From contig JAKVCP010000008.1 in assembly GCA_022448925.1 (NCBI GenBank), forward strand, positions 1 to 64,000: a stretch of 64,000 bases of DNA, given 5' to 3'. This DNA comes from Paracoccaceae bacterium. Lineage in GTDB: Bacteria; Pseudomonadota; Alphaproteobacteria; Rhodobacterales; Rhodobacteraceae. Below are positions 37,299 to 46,708 of the stretch, piece by piece (the stretch's first letter is position 1; the number at the start of each line of letters is the position of its first letter). The notes under the pieces are model-generated. The model was not told the DNA's origin. It made no database searches and worked only from the letters and a program-made list of their open reading frames with translations. Both the position numbers and the translations under genes were made by a program.

Positions 37299-38783
37299 TC
37301 ACACGTCCAGCGTGGCCTGCACAGCCCGCTGCCACGCAGCATAGCGGCGTTTACGGGTCTGCGGATCCATCATCGGGTCGAACTTGCGCTCTAACGCCCA
37401 GGTCGCGGCGAACTCTTGCGGACCGGGATAGACGCCCGCGCGATACCCCGCCAGCCATGCAGCCCCCTTTGCAGTCGTCTCAAGCACCTTGGGCCGATCC
37501 ACCGGCGCGCCCAGGATATCGGACAGAAACTGCATGGCCCAATTGTTGGCGCTCATCCCGCCATCGACGCGCAACTGGCTGTTGCCAACACTGCCCATAT
37601 CCCCCTGCATCGCCTCAAGCAGATCGCGTGTCTGGAAAGCCACGCTTTCAAGCGCAGCCCTCGCAAACTCTGCCGGACCGGAATTCCGTGCCAGGCCGTA
37701 AATCGCCCCGCGACAGTCCGCATTCCAATAGGGCGCGCCCAATCCGGTAAATGCAGGCACCAGGATCAATTCTTGCGCCGGGTCTGCACCCTCGGCGAGG
37801 TCCTGTGTTTCAGCCGCCGAGGCGACGACACCCAGCCCGTCACGCAGCCATTGCACGACCGCCCCGGCAATGAAAATTGACCCTTCCAGCGCATAGGTCG
37901 GTTTGCCATCCAACTGATACGCAATCGTTGTCAGCAAACGATTCTTGGAAACCACCGGAGCATCGCCGGTGTTCAACAAGGCAAAGCACCCGGTGCCATA
38001 GGTCGATTTCAGCATCCCGGGCTGAAAACAGGCTTGCCCAACCGTCGCCGCCTGCTGATCGCCGGCAACGCCAAGGATGGGAATCTCACTCCCGAACAGC
38101 TCTGCCTCGGTCTGGCCAAACTCGGCAGCGCAATCCTTGACCTGCGGCAGGACCGACATCGGAATGTCCAGCAGCGCACACATTTCCGTCGACCATGCAC
38201 CGGCATGGATGTCATAGAGCATCGTGCGCGCGGCATTGGTGGCATCGGTCACATGCGCGGCACCACCGGTCAGGTTCCAGATCAACCAGCTGTCAACGGT
38301 GCCAAAGGCAAGCTCTCCGGCATCGGCTTTGGCGCGTGCGCCGTCCACATTGTCCAAAAGCCATTTCAGTTTGGTGCCGCTGAAATATGGGTCCATCAAC
38401 AAGCCCGTCGTTGCGGTCACCAACTCTTCGTGCCCGTCGGCTTTCAGGGTTTGGCACAGGTCAGAGGTGCGCCTGTCCTGCCAGACGATCGCGCGGTGCA
38501 ACGGTTCCCCCGTAGCGCGATCCCAGATCAAGGTCGTCTCGCGTTGGTTGGTGATGCCGATCGCCGCAACATCCCCCGCGGAAATCCCTGCCTTGGTCAG
38601 GGCGGTCTTGCATGTCGCAAGCGTGGTTGTCCAAAGATCGCTTGCCTCATGCTCGACCCAGCCACTGGCAGGAAAATGTTGATCGAACTCTTGCTGTGCA
38701 CTGGCAACCACGCCAAGCGCACCGTCAAAGACGATTGCCCGGGTTGAGGTCGTTCCCTGATCGATGGCCAATACGAATGTCAT
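37299..38783 (-). CDS. glpK: Glycerol kinase
   Basis: This 494-residue FGGY-family kinase phosphorylates glycerol to glycerol 3-phosphate. It shows [15 protein letters not shown] at the N-terminus, [20 protein letters not shown], the glycerol-contact AIVWQDRRT, and [16 protein letters not shown] in the ATP domain. The ATG at 38783 has GGGAG 7 nt upstream. The glpD/glpR pair lies 16 kb away in the window, so the glycerol genes are split. It shares a 231-nt divergent promoter region with the Anbu cluster. Confidence 0.97.
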   Translation of the reverse strand: MTFVLAIDQGTTSTRAIVFDGALGVVASAQQEFDQHFPASGWVEHEASDLWTTTLATCKTALTKAGISAGDVAAIGITNQRETTLIWDRATGEPLHRAIVWQDRRTSDLCQTLKADGHEELVTATTGLLMDPYFSGTKLKWLLDNVDGARAKADAGELAFGTVDSWLIWNLTGGAAHVTDATNAARTMLYDIHAGAWSTEMCALLDIPMSVLPQVKDCAAEFGQTEAELFGSEIPILGVAGDQQAATVGQACFQPGMLKSTYGTGCFALLNTGDAPVVSKNRLLTTIAYQLDGKPTYALEGSIFIAGAVVQWLRDGLGVVASAAETQDLAEGADPAQELILVPAFTGLGAPYWNADCRGAIYGLARNSGPAEFARAALESVAFQTRDLLEAMQGDMGSVGNSQLRVDGGMSANNWAMQFLSDILGAPVDRPKVLETTAKGAAWLAGYRAGVYPGPQEFAATWALERKFDPMMDPQTRKRRYAAWQRAVQATLDV

Positions 38784-38912
38784 GTGAGCGCTCCCATTTT
38801 CTGCTGTTCTAGGACGGTCAGAGCCGACAGGAAAGCCCCGTTGACCCGTCCAGGTGTCACATTCCTCAACGGGCGCATGCCTACGATCCACGGATCTGCC
38901 CAAAAAATAGGC

Positions 38913-38928
38913 GTGTCATTTTTGACAC
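38913..38928. promoter_or_regulatory. 16-nt palindrome in the glpK/Anbu-cluster divergent promoter region
   Basis: GTGTCA-TTTT-TGACAC is a perfect inverted repeat with a 4-nt spacer, 87 nt before the ATP-grasp start and 130 nt before glpK. A third GTGTCA half-site lies at 38854-38859. It looks like a dimeric repressor or activator site, but I cannot name the regulator. The right arm also contains TTGACA, a possible -35 element for the plus strand. Confidence 0.4.
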
Positions 38929-39014
38929 CCTGGGCATTTTGGACTGGCCTCTGGCCAAGCTTATCGTGTTACGGTTCTTTTGACATTGAAGACGTTGATA
39001 GAAAAAGACAGCGA

Positions 39015-40433
39015 ATGACAGAGTATTTCGACGAAATGTGGGGGCTGACCGGACAGACCCGGGCGCCCTACAAGAAATTCTCAGATTGGTTCGACGGTGA
39101 ACAGCCCGCACGCCTGCGCGCCAAACAACGCGAGGCAGAAGAGCTGTTTCGACTGACCGGCATCACCTTTAACGTATACGGCCGCGAAGAGGCGGAAGAG
39201 CGCTTGATCCCGTTCGACATCATTCCTCGGGTCATATCGGCGCGCGAATGGAAAAAGCTGTCAAAGGGCATTGACCAGCGTGTGCGCGCAATCAATGCCT
39301 TTCTGGATGACATTTATCACCGCCAAGAGATCATTCGCGCCGGACGTATCCCAGGCGAAATGATCGAAAAAAACGAAGCTTATCTGCCCCACATGATCGG
39401 CGTGCGCCCACCCGGCGGGATCTATACCCACATTGTCGGGATCGATCTGGTGCGGACCGACGAAGACACGTTCTATGTGCTGGAAGACAACGCCCGCACG
39501 CCGTCGGGTGTCAGCTACATGCTGGAAAACCGCGAAACCATGTTGCAAATGTTTCCCGAGCTGTTCAGCCAAACCCGGGTGCAGCCTGTTTCGGGCTATC
39601 CGCGTGCTCTGCAACAGTCGCTGGCAGCCTGCGCGCCCGAGGGCTGCAACGGCCCTCCTACCGTGGCGGTTCTGACCCCGGGGATCTACAACGCAGCCTA
39701 CTACGAACATTCCTTTCTTGCTGACAAAATGGGCGTGGAATTGGTCGAAGGTTCGGATCTTCGAATCGTCGACGGCCATGTCGCCATGCGCACAACACGG
39801 GGATATCAGCCGATTGATGTGCTGTACCGGCGCATTGACGACGATTTCCTTGATCCGCTGAACTTCAACCCTGACAGCATGCTGGGCGTGCCCGGCATCA
39901 TGGATGTCTATCGTGCCGGCCGGATCACAATTGCCAATGCGCCAGGCGGAGGCATTTCGGATGACAAGGCAATCTACAGCTACATGCCTGAGATCGTCGA
40001 GTTCTATACCGGGGAAAAGGCCATCCTTGAAAACGTCCCAACATGGCGCTGCAATGAACCTGACAGCTTGAAATATGTGCTCGACAACCTGAAGGATCTG
40101 GTCGTCAAAGAAGTGCATGGATCCGGTGGCTATGGGATGCTTATCGGTCCGACCTCGTCCAAAAAGGAATTGGCCGCATTTGAATCCAAGCTGCGGGCGC
40201 GCCCAAACAACTACATCGCGCAACCCACACTCAGCCTGTCGACGGTGCCGATCTTCACCAAGTCGGGGCTCGCGCCCCGCCATGTCGACCTGCGGCCTTA
40301 TGTTCTTGTCTCGCCTGATGGGGTGAACATCACCCCCGGAGGCCTGACGCGTGTTGCCTTGAAAAAGGGCTCGCTCGTGGTGAATTCGTCACAGGGTGGC
40401 GGCACCAAGGACACCTGGGTGCTGGAGGACTAG
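39015..40433 (+). CDS. Circularly permuted ATP-grasp ligase of the Anbu cluster
   Basis: This is a 472-residue protein of the circularly permuted ATP-grasp type 2 family (old DUF404/407). Motifs are FNVYGREEAEERLIPFDIIP, FLDDIYH, FYVLEDNARTPSGVSYMLEN, VLTPGIYNAAYYEH, EVHGSGGYGMLIGP and PYVLVSPDGVNITPGGLTRV. It lacks a signal peptide, so it acts in the cytoplasm, probably forming peptide-like amide bonds. It opens the four-gene Anbu cluster with alpha-E, transglutaminase-like and Anbu genes, at spacings of 4, 4 and 15 nt. The ATG at 39015 gives the family start; the 77 codons upstream are promoter DNA. Confidence 0.92.
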   Translation: MTEYFDEMWGLTGQTRAPYKKFSDWFDGEQPARLRAKQREAEELFRLTGITFNVYGREEAEERLIPFDIIPRVISAREWKKLSKGIDQRVRAINAFLDDIYHRQEIIRAGRIPGEMIEKNEAYLPHMIGVRPPGGIYTHIVGIDLVRTDEDTFYVLEDNARTPSGVSYMLENRETMLQMFPELFSQTRVQPVSGYPRALQQSLAACAPEGCNGPPTVAVLTPGIYNAAYYEHSFLADKMGVELVEGSDLRIVDGHVAMRTTRGYQPIDVLYRRIDDDFLDPLNFNPDSMLGVPGIMDVYRAGRITIANAPGGGISDDKAIYSYMPEIVEFYTGEKAILENVPTWRCNEPDSLKYVLDNLKDLVVKEVHGSGGYGMLIGPTSSKKELAAFESKLRARPNNYIAQPTLSLSTVPIFTKSGLAPRHVDLRPYVLVSPDGVNITPGGLTRVALKKGSLVVNSSQGGGTKDTWVLED

Positions 40434-40437
40434 GACG

Positions 40438-41379
40438 ATGCTTGGAAAAACCGCAGGCGGCCTGTTCTGGATGTCGCGTCAGCTGGAACGGTCGGAAAAC
40501 ACAGCACGGATGATCGAAACCGGACAGCGCATTGCTTTGACCCGTGGGTCTGACAGCGATGGCGAATGGGCCTCTATCTTGCGGACCGCCGCAGTAAGCG
40601 CCGGCCATGCCCAAAAATACGAAACCGCCACGCGTGAAAATGCCATCGATTGGATGCTGCGAGACAAGGACAATCCCTCCTCGGTCTTGTGCTCGGTCGA
40701 GACAGCACGCAACAACGCCCGGATGGTTCGCACGGCATTGACTCATGAAAGCTGGGAAGCCGTGAACGCAGCCTATCTGAAGATCAAGGACTTGCTGTCC
40801 CGTCGTGTCAGTGAACGCGACCTACCGCAGGTTCTGTCTGCCATCCGCCAGCGCAGTGCATTTGTGCGGGGGGCCATGCACGGAACGCTCTTGCGCAACG
40901 ACATCTACGACTTCATCCGCATCGGCACCTTTATGGAGCGCGCCGACAACACCGCACGCATCCTTGACGTCAAATACTATGTGCTGCTGCCCATGGCCTC
41001 GTCCGTGGGATCACGGTTGGACAACGTCCAATGGGAAACGATCCTGCGGTCCGTCAGTGCCGAGGGTGGCTATCGTATGACCCATGGCCACAAGATCCGG
41101 CCGCGTGAAATTGCGCAGTTCCTTTTGCTGGACAAACGGATGCCGCGCAGCCTGAACTTTTGCTGTTCGAAGATCCGGGCGAACCTGAGTTATCTGGCCA
41201 GTGACTACGGACAACAACTGGACAGTCATGCCCGCATAGATACCCTGTGTCGCCGCTTTATGTCCCATGACATCGACGCCATTTTTGACTACGGACTGCA
41301 CGAATATATTCAGGACTTTCTGGCCGCACTGGCAGACCTGTCTCGCCAGATCGAAATCGACTATCGCTTTTATGAGTGA
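40438..41379 (+). CDS. Alpha-E domain protein
   Basis: The 313-residue all-helical protein carries the alpha-E signature: GLFWMSRQLERSENTARMIE near the start and FIRIGTFMERADNTARILDV in the middle, with conserved Glu and Arg pairs. The alpha-E family is always found next to permuted ATP-grasp ligases and transglutaminases and is thought to work with them in making or trimming a peptide; the chemistry is not established. The gene starts 4 nt after the ATP-grasp stop. A longer frame beginning inside the previous gene is not used. Confidence 0.92.
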   Translation: MLGKTAGGLFWMSRQLERSENTARMIETGQRIALTRGSDSDGEWASILRTAAVSAGHAQKYETATRENAIDWMLRDKDNPSSVLCSVETARNNARMVRTALTHESWEAVNAAYLKIKDLLSRRVSERDLPQVLSAIRQRSAFVRGAMHGTLLRNDIYDFIRIGTFMERADNTARILDVKYYVLLPMASSVGSRLDNVQWETILRSVSAEGGYRMTHGHKIRPREIAQFLLLDKRMPRSLNFCCSKIRANLSYLASDYGQQLDSHARIDTLCRRFMSHDIDAIFDYGLHEYIQDFLAALADLSRQIEIDYRFYE

Positions 41380-41383
41380 CGCC

Positions 41384-42199
41384 ATGCTTTTGCGAATTTC
41401 CCACGTCACGAAATACAACTACGATCAGCCGGTTGACTACGGCTTGCAACAAGTGCGCCTGACACCCAAATCAACGCGCGCGCAGACTGTGCTGCAATGG
41501 TCGACAACCGTCGACGGTGGCAAACGAGAGCTTGGCTTTGAGGACCACAACCGCAATACCGTCGAACTGTTCAGCTTTGAACCCGGCGCGCAATCGTTGG
41601 TGGTGCGGGCCGAAGGCTTGGTGCAGTTGTCAAACACCCACGGCGTTGTGGGGCCTCATGAGGGCCATACCCCGTTGTGGCTATTCCAAAGAGACACGCC
41701 CCAAACCAAGGCAGGAAAAGCCTGCCGCGACCTGGCGAAACTGGCCACAGGGGAAACGGACCTTGGCCTGCTCCACGATCTCTCTGCCCGTGTGCTGGCG
41801 GCCGTACGCTATGAAACCGGTGCGACAAACAGCACATCCAGCGCCGAAGAGGTCTTGGCTGCCGGCAAGGGCGTGTGCCAGGACCATGCCCATGTTTTTA
41901 TCGCCTGCGCCCGCCACCTTGGGTTTCCGTCTCGCTATGTCTCGGGCTATCTGATGATGCAGGACAACGAAGAGCAGGAAGCAACACATGCCTGGGCCGA
42001 GGTCCATGTGGACGCGCTGGGTTGGGTTGGGTTCGATGTGCCCAATGAAATATCCCCGGATGAAAAATACGTTCGTGTCGCAACAGGGCTGGACTATTCC
42101 GAGGCAGCCCCTGTATCCGGGCACCTCTATGGCTCTACCGCTGAGAACCTGACCGTGTCCCTGACGGTGTCGTCGCAACAGCAGAGCCAGAGCCAGTAA
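41384..42199 (+). CDS. Transglutaminase-like Cys protease of the Anbu cluster
   Basis: The 271-residue product starts MLLRISHVTKYNYDQPVDYG, the usual N-terminus of bacterial transglutaminase-like proteins. The catalytic triad is visible: Cys in GKGVCQDHAHVFIACAR, His in ATHAWAEVHV, and Asp in GWVGFDVPN. There is no signal peptide. It may cleave or transfer the amide bonds made by the ATP-grasp partner. The start at 41384 has GAGTGA 5 nt upstream; an ATG at 41372 overlapping the alpha-E stop is the alternative. Confidence 0.93.
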   Translation: MLLRISHVTKYNYDQPVDYGLQQVRLTPKSTRAQTVLQWSTTVDGGKRELGFEDHNRNTVELFSFEPGAQSLVVRAEGLVQLSNTHGVVGPHEGHTPLWLFQRDTPQTKAGKACRDLAKLATGETDLGLLHDLSARVLAAVRYETGATNSTSSAEEVLAAGKGVCQDHAHVFIACARHLGFPSRYVSGYLMMQDNEEQEATHAWAEVHVDALGWVGFDVPNEISPDEKYVRVATGLDYSEAAPVSGHLYGSTAENLTVSLTVSSQQQSQSQ

Positions 42200-42214
42200 C
42201 GAAAGGGCAGTCTG

Positions 42215-42958
42215 GTGACCTATTGCGTGGGAATGCGGTTGGACCGCGGTCTGGTTTTCATGTCCGACACGCGGACAAATGCCGGTGTCGACAACGTGTC
42301 GACGTTCCGCAAAATGACCACATGGGAGCTTCCCGGAGAGCGGGTCATCACCCTGATGTCATCGGGCAATCTGGCAACGACACAGGCGGTTGTCAGCCTG
42401 CTTGAAGAACGCACCAAGGCGCCGGATGATCGCGATCCGTCGATTCTGCAGGTGCCATCAATGTTTCAGGCTGCCCAGCTTGTCTCGGGGCTTCTGCGCG
42501 AGGTGATCGACGGTCATTCCCGCAATGGCCAACAGGCGGATGCCGGCTTTGGCGCGACGCTGATCTTGGGCGGTCAGATTGCGGGCAGCGATCCCCGTTT
42601 GTTTCTGATCTATCCCGAGGGCAACTTTATCGAAGCTGGCGAGGACACGCCCTATTTCCAGATCGGCGAGACCAAATATGGCCGTCCCATTCTGGTTCGG
42701 GCCTATGATCCCTCAATGCATTTCGAAGACGCGGTAAAGCTGTTGTTGGTCAGCTTTGATTCAACGATCAAGGCGAACCTGTCAGTTGGCTTGCCCTTGG
42801 ATCTTCAAATCTATGAAGATGGCAGCTTTGTGCGTGGCACAGAGCGAAGGATCAGCAGAGACGACCCCTATTTCAACACGATTTCCACAGGTTGGGGCGA
42901 CGCGCTAAAACTGGCCTTCGACAGTTTGCCAGATTTTGAATTCGACCCTGACCGCTGA
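42215..42958 (+). CDS. Anbu, proteasome-related peptidase
   Basis: This 247-residue Ntn-hydrolase starts, from a GTG, with MTYCVGMRLDRGLVFMSDTR. Thr2 becomes the catalytic N-terminal nucleophile after Met removal, without a propeptide, and Asp18, Arg20 and Lys33 match the proteasome active site. FGATLILGGQIAG and LIYPEGNFIEA are family motifs. Anbu assembles into an open helical ring and is encoded with exactly these ATP-grasp, alpha-E and transglutaminase genes in many proteobacteria. Its substrate is unknown. GAAAGGG lies about 8 nt before the start. Confidence 0.95.
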   Translation: MTYCVGMRLDRGLVFMSDTRTNAGVDNVSTFRKMTTWELPGERVITLMSSGNLATTQAVVSLLEERTKAPDDRDPSILQVPSMFQAAQLVSGLLREVIDGHSRNGQQADAGFGATLILGGQIAGSDPRLFLIYPEGNFIEAGEDTPYFQIGETKYGRPILVRAYDPSMHFEDAVKLLLVSFDSTIKANLSVGLPLDLQIYEDGSFVRGTERRISRDDPYFNTISTGWGDALKLAFDSLPDFEFDPDR

Positions 42959-43198
42959 CCTGACCCAATGGCGGCTTGACCAGACGATAACGTGGCCCGG
43001 CATGGACGTCACAGTCGCTAAACGTCACATGGCTGCACGACGCCGACCGCAAGCTTGAATGACCACCGTCCATCGCAGAGCAACACGCGATACCCAGGGC
43101 ACGTGACCGCGACATGCGGGTGCCAAGATGTCTGTTGGCGGGGATATCCTTGCCAAACGGTTGCACACTGGCTCAGCAGGACCGGCAGAGATCACACG

Positions 43199-44872
43199 TC
43201 AAGGGGCCGGCTTTTGCCCCGTCGCTTGGTTCCGCAGATACCGTCCGTAGGACCAACCAGAGATCCCGCCCCAAGAGACCGCGCACCAGCGCATCCGATA
43301 GCCTTTTTCGACCTGGCAATCGGTCACATAGATACCATTGGCCGTCGGCGGCAGTTCTGCGACGATTTGATAGTCGGTTCCAGGACCAGAGCGTACGTTC
43401 AGGGCCTCATCCATCGGATGGTCGGTGACGCGGTAGTTTCCAGAAAACCGCGACCGGGCCGCAGAGCTGGACCTGTCGCTCAGATATCTGCCAAACGAGT
43501 ATCCCTTGATGCAGCCATAGACCACTTCACACCAACCAGAGCTTTGGCAGGAAACATGGCTGACACCTTGCGCATTGAACGGCAGTTCACCGATCGGGGC
43601 GTACTGTGTGCCCGGTCCGGCACGCACAAACAACGTGTCATTGGACTTGATCGACGTCACCACCCAAGGCCCGGTCTGTGATGGACACTGGCTTCGGATG
43701 CCAACCATGTCGGTCGCCACACCACTCTCTCCGCGGTTTACCTGAGGCGGTTTGGGTGGCTGCAGAGGCTGCTCGGGCGCGACAGGTTTTTCCAGCGCCG
43801 CGATCCGCGCTGCAGCGTCATCGACATATTGACCGTTTGAGAAGGCCAGCAGGTAAGTTCGGTAGGCGGTGGCCGTGTTCTTTTTGACTGTGATCTCCCA
43901 GAAATCACGGTCGGCGAAAGCATCCACCAGTTTTCGCGCATCCGGTGCTCGGGAATGGTTGGGATATCGGGCCAGAAAATCCTCTAGCGGGCCCCGTTCG
44001 CCACTTGCAACAGCGTCCAAGTATACGACAAGCGGGTCTTCGCGCACGACCGGAGCATCCTCCACCTTGGGGGCAACGGGCGCGACAGGCTGCTGCACGA
44101 CCGGCCCTGTGGCAGCCCCCGCCAGGTAGATCGCTTCGTCTGGCAGCTGCATGCGTTCAATCGGAACCTGGCGGTCATCTGTAAGTTCGCGCACTGTTGC
44201 GCGCACGCGACGGAACAGGCGGCCTATCTCAAGCCCAGGTTCATCCAATGACGCAAGCAGGGCCTCAGTATAGGGGCTGTGGAACCCGTCTCCGTCATCT
44301 GCTGTGCTGCCCTCTTGGGCGGCGAAGCTGACGACAATCCCACTTTCTCCTTCGACAGAGACCGGGGCCAACCCGCGTGACAGTGACCGTGTCCCATTGT
44401 TGCGCACCATCGCCGCACTGAAAGGATTATCCCGGCACGCGTCCAGCATGACGATCCCCAGCTTGGATGCCAACCGCACGGTCGACAAAGCCTGCTCCAA
44501 CGAGATCGTTTCGAATTGCGCCGTAGCCTCTGAGCGCATCATGGCATCAACGGGGATCAGGTAATTCTGACCATTCATCTCAATTCCGTGACCCGCATAG
44601 AAAATCGCGGCAATGTCAGCCCGAAGCGCCTTTTCGGTGAACATTCCCAAGGCGATGCGAAATGCTTGCCCTGTCAGGTTCTCATGGTGTTCGACCTCAA
44701 ATCCAAGCCCGCGCAGTTTTTCCGCCACGGCACGCGCATCATTGGCAGGATTGCGAAGCGCGGTCGCGTTCTGGTAGGCCGAGTTTCCGATCACCAGGGC
44801 AACACGCACTTCTGCCACCACAGAGGTGCACCAAAGAAAGGCCATAACAAAAGCCAAAGTGATAAACCGCAT
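43199..44872 (-). CDS. Secreted caspase-like protease with two SH3-like domains
   Basis: The 557-residue product has a signal peptide (1-20). The C14 caspase-like domain (22-250) has catalytic His95 in IFYAGHGIE and Cys146 in VMLDACRDNPF. A helical repeat module (about 280-360) has DFLARYPNHSRAPDARKL and AYRTYLLAFSNGQYV, also present in the next protease upstream. Two bacterial SH3-like domains follow (about 403-467 and 475-547), each with VR-GPGT-Y and ending GRYL, which usually bind peptidoglycan. AAGGAGG lies 6 nt before the ATG. It is the last gene of the six-gene redox-caspase operon, 23 nt after its neighbour. Confidence 0.9.
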   Translation of the reverse strand: MRFITLAFVMAFLWCTSVVAEVRVALVIGNSAYQNATALRNPANDARAVAEKLRGLGFEVEHHENLTGQAFRIALGMFTEKALRADIAAIFYAGHGIEMNGQNYLIPVDAMMRSEATAQFETISLEQALSTVRLASKLGIVMLDACRDNPFSAAMVRNNGTRSLSRGLAPVSVEGESGIVVSFAAQEGSTADDGDGFHSPYTEALLASLDEPGLEIGRLFRRVRATVRELTDDRQVPIERMQLPDEAIYLAGAATGPVVQQPVAPVAPKVEDAPVVREDPLVVYLDAVASGERGPLEDFLARYPNHSRAPDARKLVDAFADRDFWEITVKKNTATAYRTYLLAFSNGQYVDDAAARIAALEKPVAPEQPLQPPKPPQVNRGESGVATDMVGIRSQCPSQTGPWVVTSIKSNDTLFVRAGPGTQYAPIGELPFNAQGVSHVSCQSSGWCEVVYGCIKGYSFGRYLSDRSSSAARSRFSGNYRVTDHPMDEALNVRSGPGTDYQIVAELPPTANGIYVTDCQVEKGYRMRWCAVSWGGISGWSYGRYLRNQATGQKPAP

Positions 44873-44895
44873 GGGCCCCTCCTTCTTCGTCGAGC

Positions 44896-46689
44896 CTAGG
44901 GCTGGAGTGCGTTCACCCGCAGCGCTGTCATTGACGCAATGCACAGCGCGATGGCTGCGCCCGCCCGCTGGCATCGCGCATTGCGCTCTTTCAACCAACG
45001 GCGCTGATCCTCAACCGTTACCCTGCCTCGATTTTTGGCGTTTTTGTATGACTTTAGCAAGAATTGATCTTGCTGGGCCAAGGTGTCATCGCCACAAAGC
45101 GCCAATTCGATCGCAGTCGTCGCTTTGGCACAATTGAACGAGGGTTTGATACGACCACTGAAGCGACCGCTGTCAAGTGCCGCGATCCGGACACTGATCA
45201 CGGTTTGCAGACAACGCTTTAGCCGATCGCCCTGATTTTCGCAGATCGCGTCGCGCAGTTTCAGCCAGTCCCGCTGGTTCGATACTGTCACCCAGCCTGC
45301 CGCCGATGCACGTTCAAAAGATGCGCTCAATCTTTGATCCAGCTGCGCCAAAGTCCTGCTGTCGCAAAGTGCGTGCTCAACCAGAGTGCGCGCCTTGCGG
45401 CAGTCAAATGAGGGCGAGAAATCAGATTCTTCCTGCACCTCTGTATCTGGATCGGGCCGGTCTATCGGTTCTGGCTCTGGCTTTTGGTCGGGCTCGGGTT
45501 GCGGGATAGGATCTGGCTTTATCACGGGGTCAGGCTTGGTGGCAGGGTCTGGCTTGGTCGCTGGGTCAGCAATGACAACCACCCGCTGTCGAAGCGCTGC
45601 AATCCTTTGTGTCGCTTCACTAACATATTGGCCCGAAGAAAAGGCAATCATGTAGCGGCGATAGGCGGCGATTGTATTCTGCTCCACGGTTTTGGCCCAA
45701 AACGCATCATCTTCATAGGATTCCAGCAAGGCCCGCGCGTCCGCCGCCTTTGCATGATCGGGATAGCGCCTCAGGAAATCTGCCAACAGAGCGGGCTCTC
45801 CGGAAGTGACAGCCGCGAGAAAAAGAACATAGGGGTCTTCGTTAAGCGCATCTGGTTCTGGGGCTTGTTCGGGATCGGGCTTTGGGTCGGGTTCGATCTT
45901 GGCTTGAGGCGCCAGAAAAATCGCTCGGTCCGGCAGTTGCATCCGCTCGATCGGAACTTGACGGTCGTTTGTCGCAGCCCTGACCTTGGCACGGACTTTG
46001 CGGAAAATGCGCCCGACTTCCAGTCCGGGTTCGTCGATCACGTCAAGTACAGCCTGAGTGTATGGACTGTGCGCGCCCACACCGTCATCGGCCGTACGCC
46101 CCTCTTGGGCTGCAAAGCTGACAACAAGGCCACTTTCACCTTCGATCGAAACAGGTGCAAGTCCGCGCGTGATCGCCCGCGTGCCGCTGTTGCGGACCAT
46201 GGTGGCCCCAAAGGGGTTGTCACGGCAGGCATCCAGCATGACGATGCCAAGAGCACTTGCCTGGCGCACGGCGGACAGAACGTCCTCCAGGGCGATGGTT
46301 TCAAACTTTGCCGTCGCCTCAGAGCTCATAGAGGCGTCGGTCGGGATCAAGTAATTCTTTCCACTCAGCTCGATACCGTGTCCGGCATAATAAAACAGCG
46401 CGATGTCGGCGCGCAGCGACTTTTCGGTGAACTGTCCCAGGGCAACGCGGAAATCCTGCCCGGCCAGATCCGCTTCCAACGCAACGTCGAACCCCAGACC
46501 CCGGAGTTTTTCAGCAACAGCACCCGCATCATTTCCAGGATTGGCCAACTGTGCGGCATTGTCATACTTTGCGTTACCAACGACCAAGGCAACGCGCGTT
46601 TCGGCCGAAGCAGAAAGCGCGAAAGATGCGGCAAACAAGGCCGCCTGCAGTCTTAAGATCCAACGGGTCACAGGCGATGGTCCCCCCAC
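44896..46689 (-). CDS. Secreted caspase-like protease with two LprI-like domains
   Basis: This is a 597-residue protein with a signal peptide (LQAALFAASFALSASA). The C14 domain has His104 in YYAGHGIELSG and Cys155 in VMLDACRDNPF. It is followed by the same helical repeat module as in the downstream protease (DFLRRYPDHAKAADARAL, AYRRYMIAFSSGQYV) and a Pro-Asp-Lys repeat linker (KPDPATKPDPVIKPDPI). Two C-terminal LprI/DUF1311-like domains (about 440-515 and 520-597) have FDCRKARTLVEHALC, FNCAKATTAIELALC and paired Cys. LprI-type domains inhibit lysozyme in known cases. The GTG at 46689 has AAGGTG upstream; a GTG at 46671 is an alternative start. Confidence 0.88.
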   Translation of the reverse strand: MGGPSPVTRWILRLQAALFAASFALSASAETRVALVVGNAKYDNAAQLANPGNDAGAVAEKLRGLGFDVALEADLAGQDFRVALGQFTEKSLRADIALFYYAGHGIELSGKNYLIPTDASMSSEATAKFETIALEDVLSAVRQASALGIVMLDACRDNPFGATMVRNSGTRAITRGLAPVSIEGESGLVVSFAAQEGRTADDGVGAHSPYTQAVLDVIDEPGLEVGRIFRKVRAKVRAATNDRQVPIERMQLPDRAIFLAPQAKIEPDPKPDPEQAPEPDALNEDPYVLFLAAVTSGEPALLADFLRRYPDHAKAADARALLESYEDDAFWAKTVEQNTIAAYRRYMIAFSSGQYVSEATQRIAALRQRVVVIADPATKPDPATKPDPVIKPDPIPQPEPDQKPEPEPIDRPDPDTEVQEESDFSPSFDCRKARTLVEHALCDSRTLAQLDQRLSASFERASAAGWVTVSNQRDWLKLRDAICENQGDRLKRCLQTVISVRIAALDSGRFSGRIKPSFNCAKATTAIELALCGDDTLAQQDQFLLKSYKNAKNRGRVTVEDQRRWLKERNARCQRAGAAIALCIASMTALRVNALQP

Positions 46690-46708
46690 TTACCCAGTCA
46701 CCTTAGGA

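Noticed and set aside
45520-45560. Short repeat DNA (Pro-Asp-Lys codons) as a possible CRISPR or tandem-repeat locus
   Set aside because: It is in frame within a caspase linker and encodes a low-complexity KPDP tract; there are no spacers.
45484-46656. 390-codon plus-strand frame
   Set aside because: Antisense shadow of the LprI-type caspase gene.
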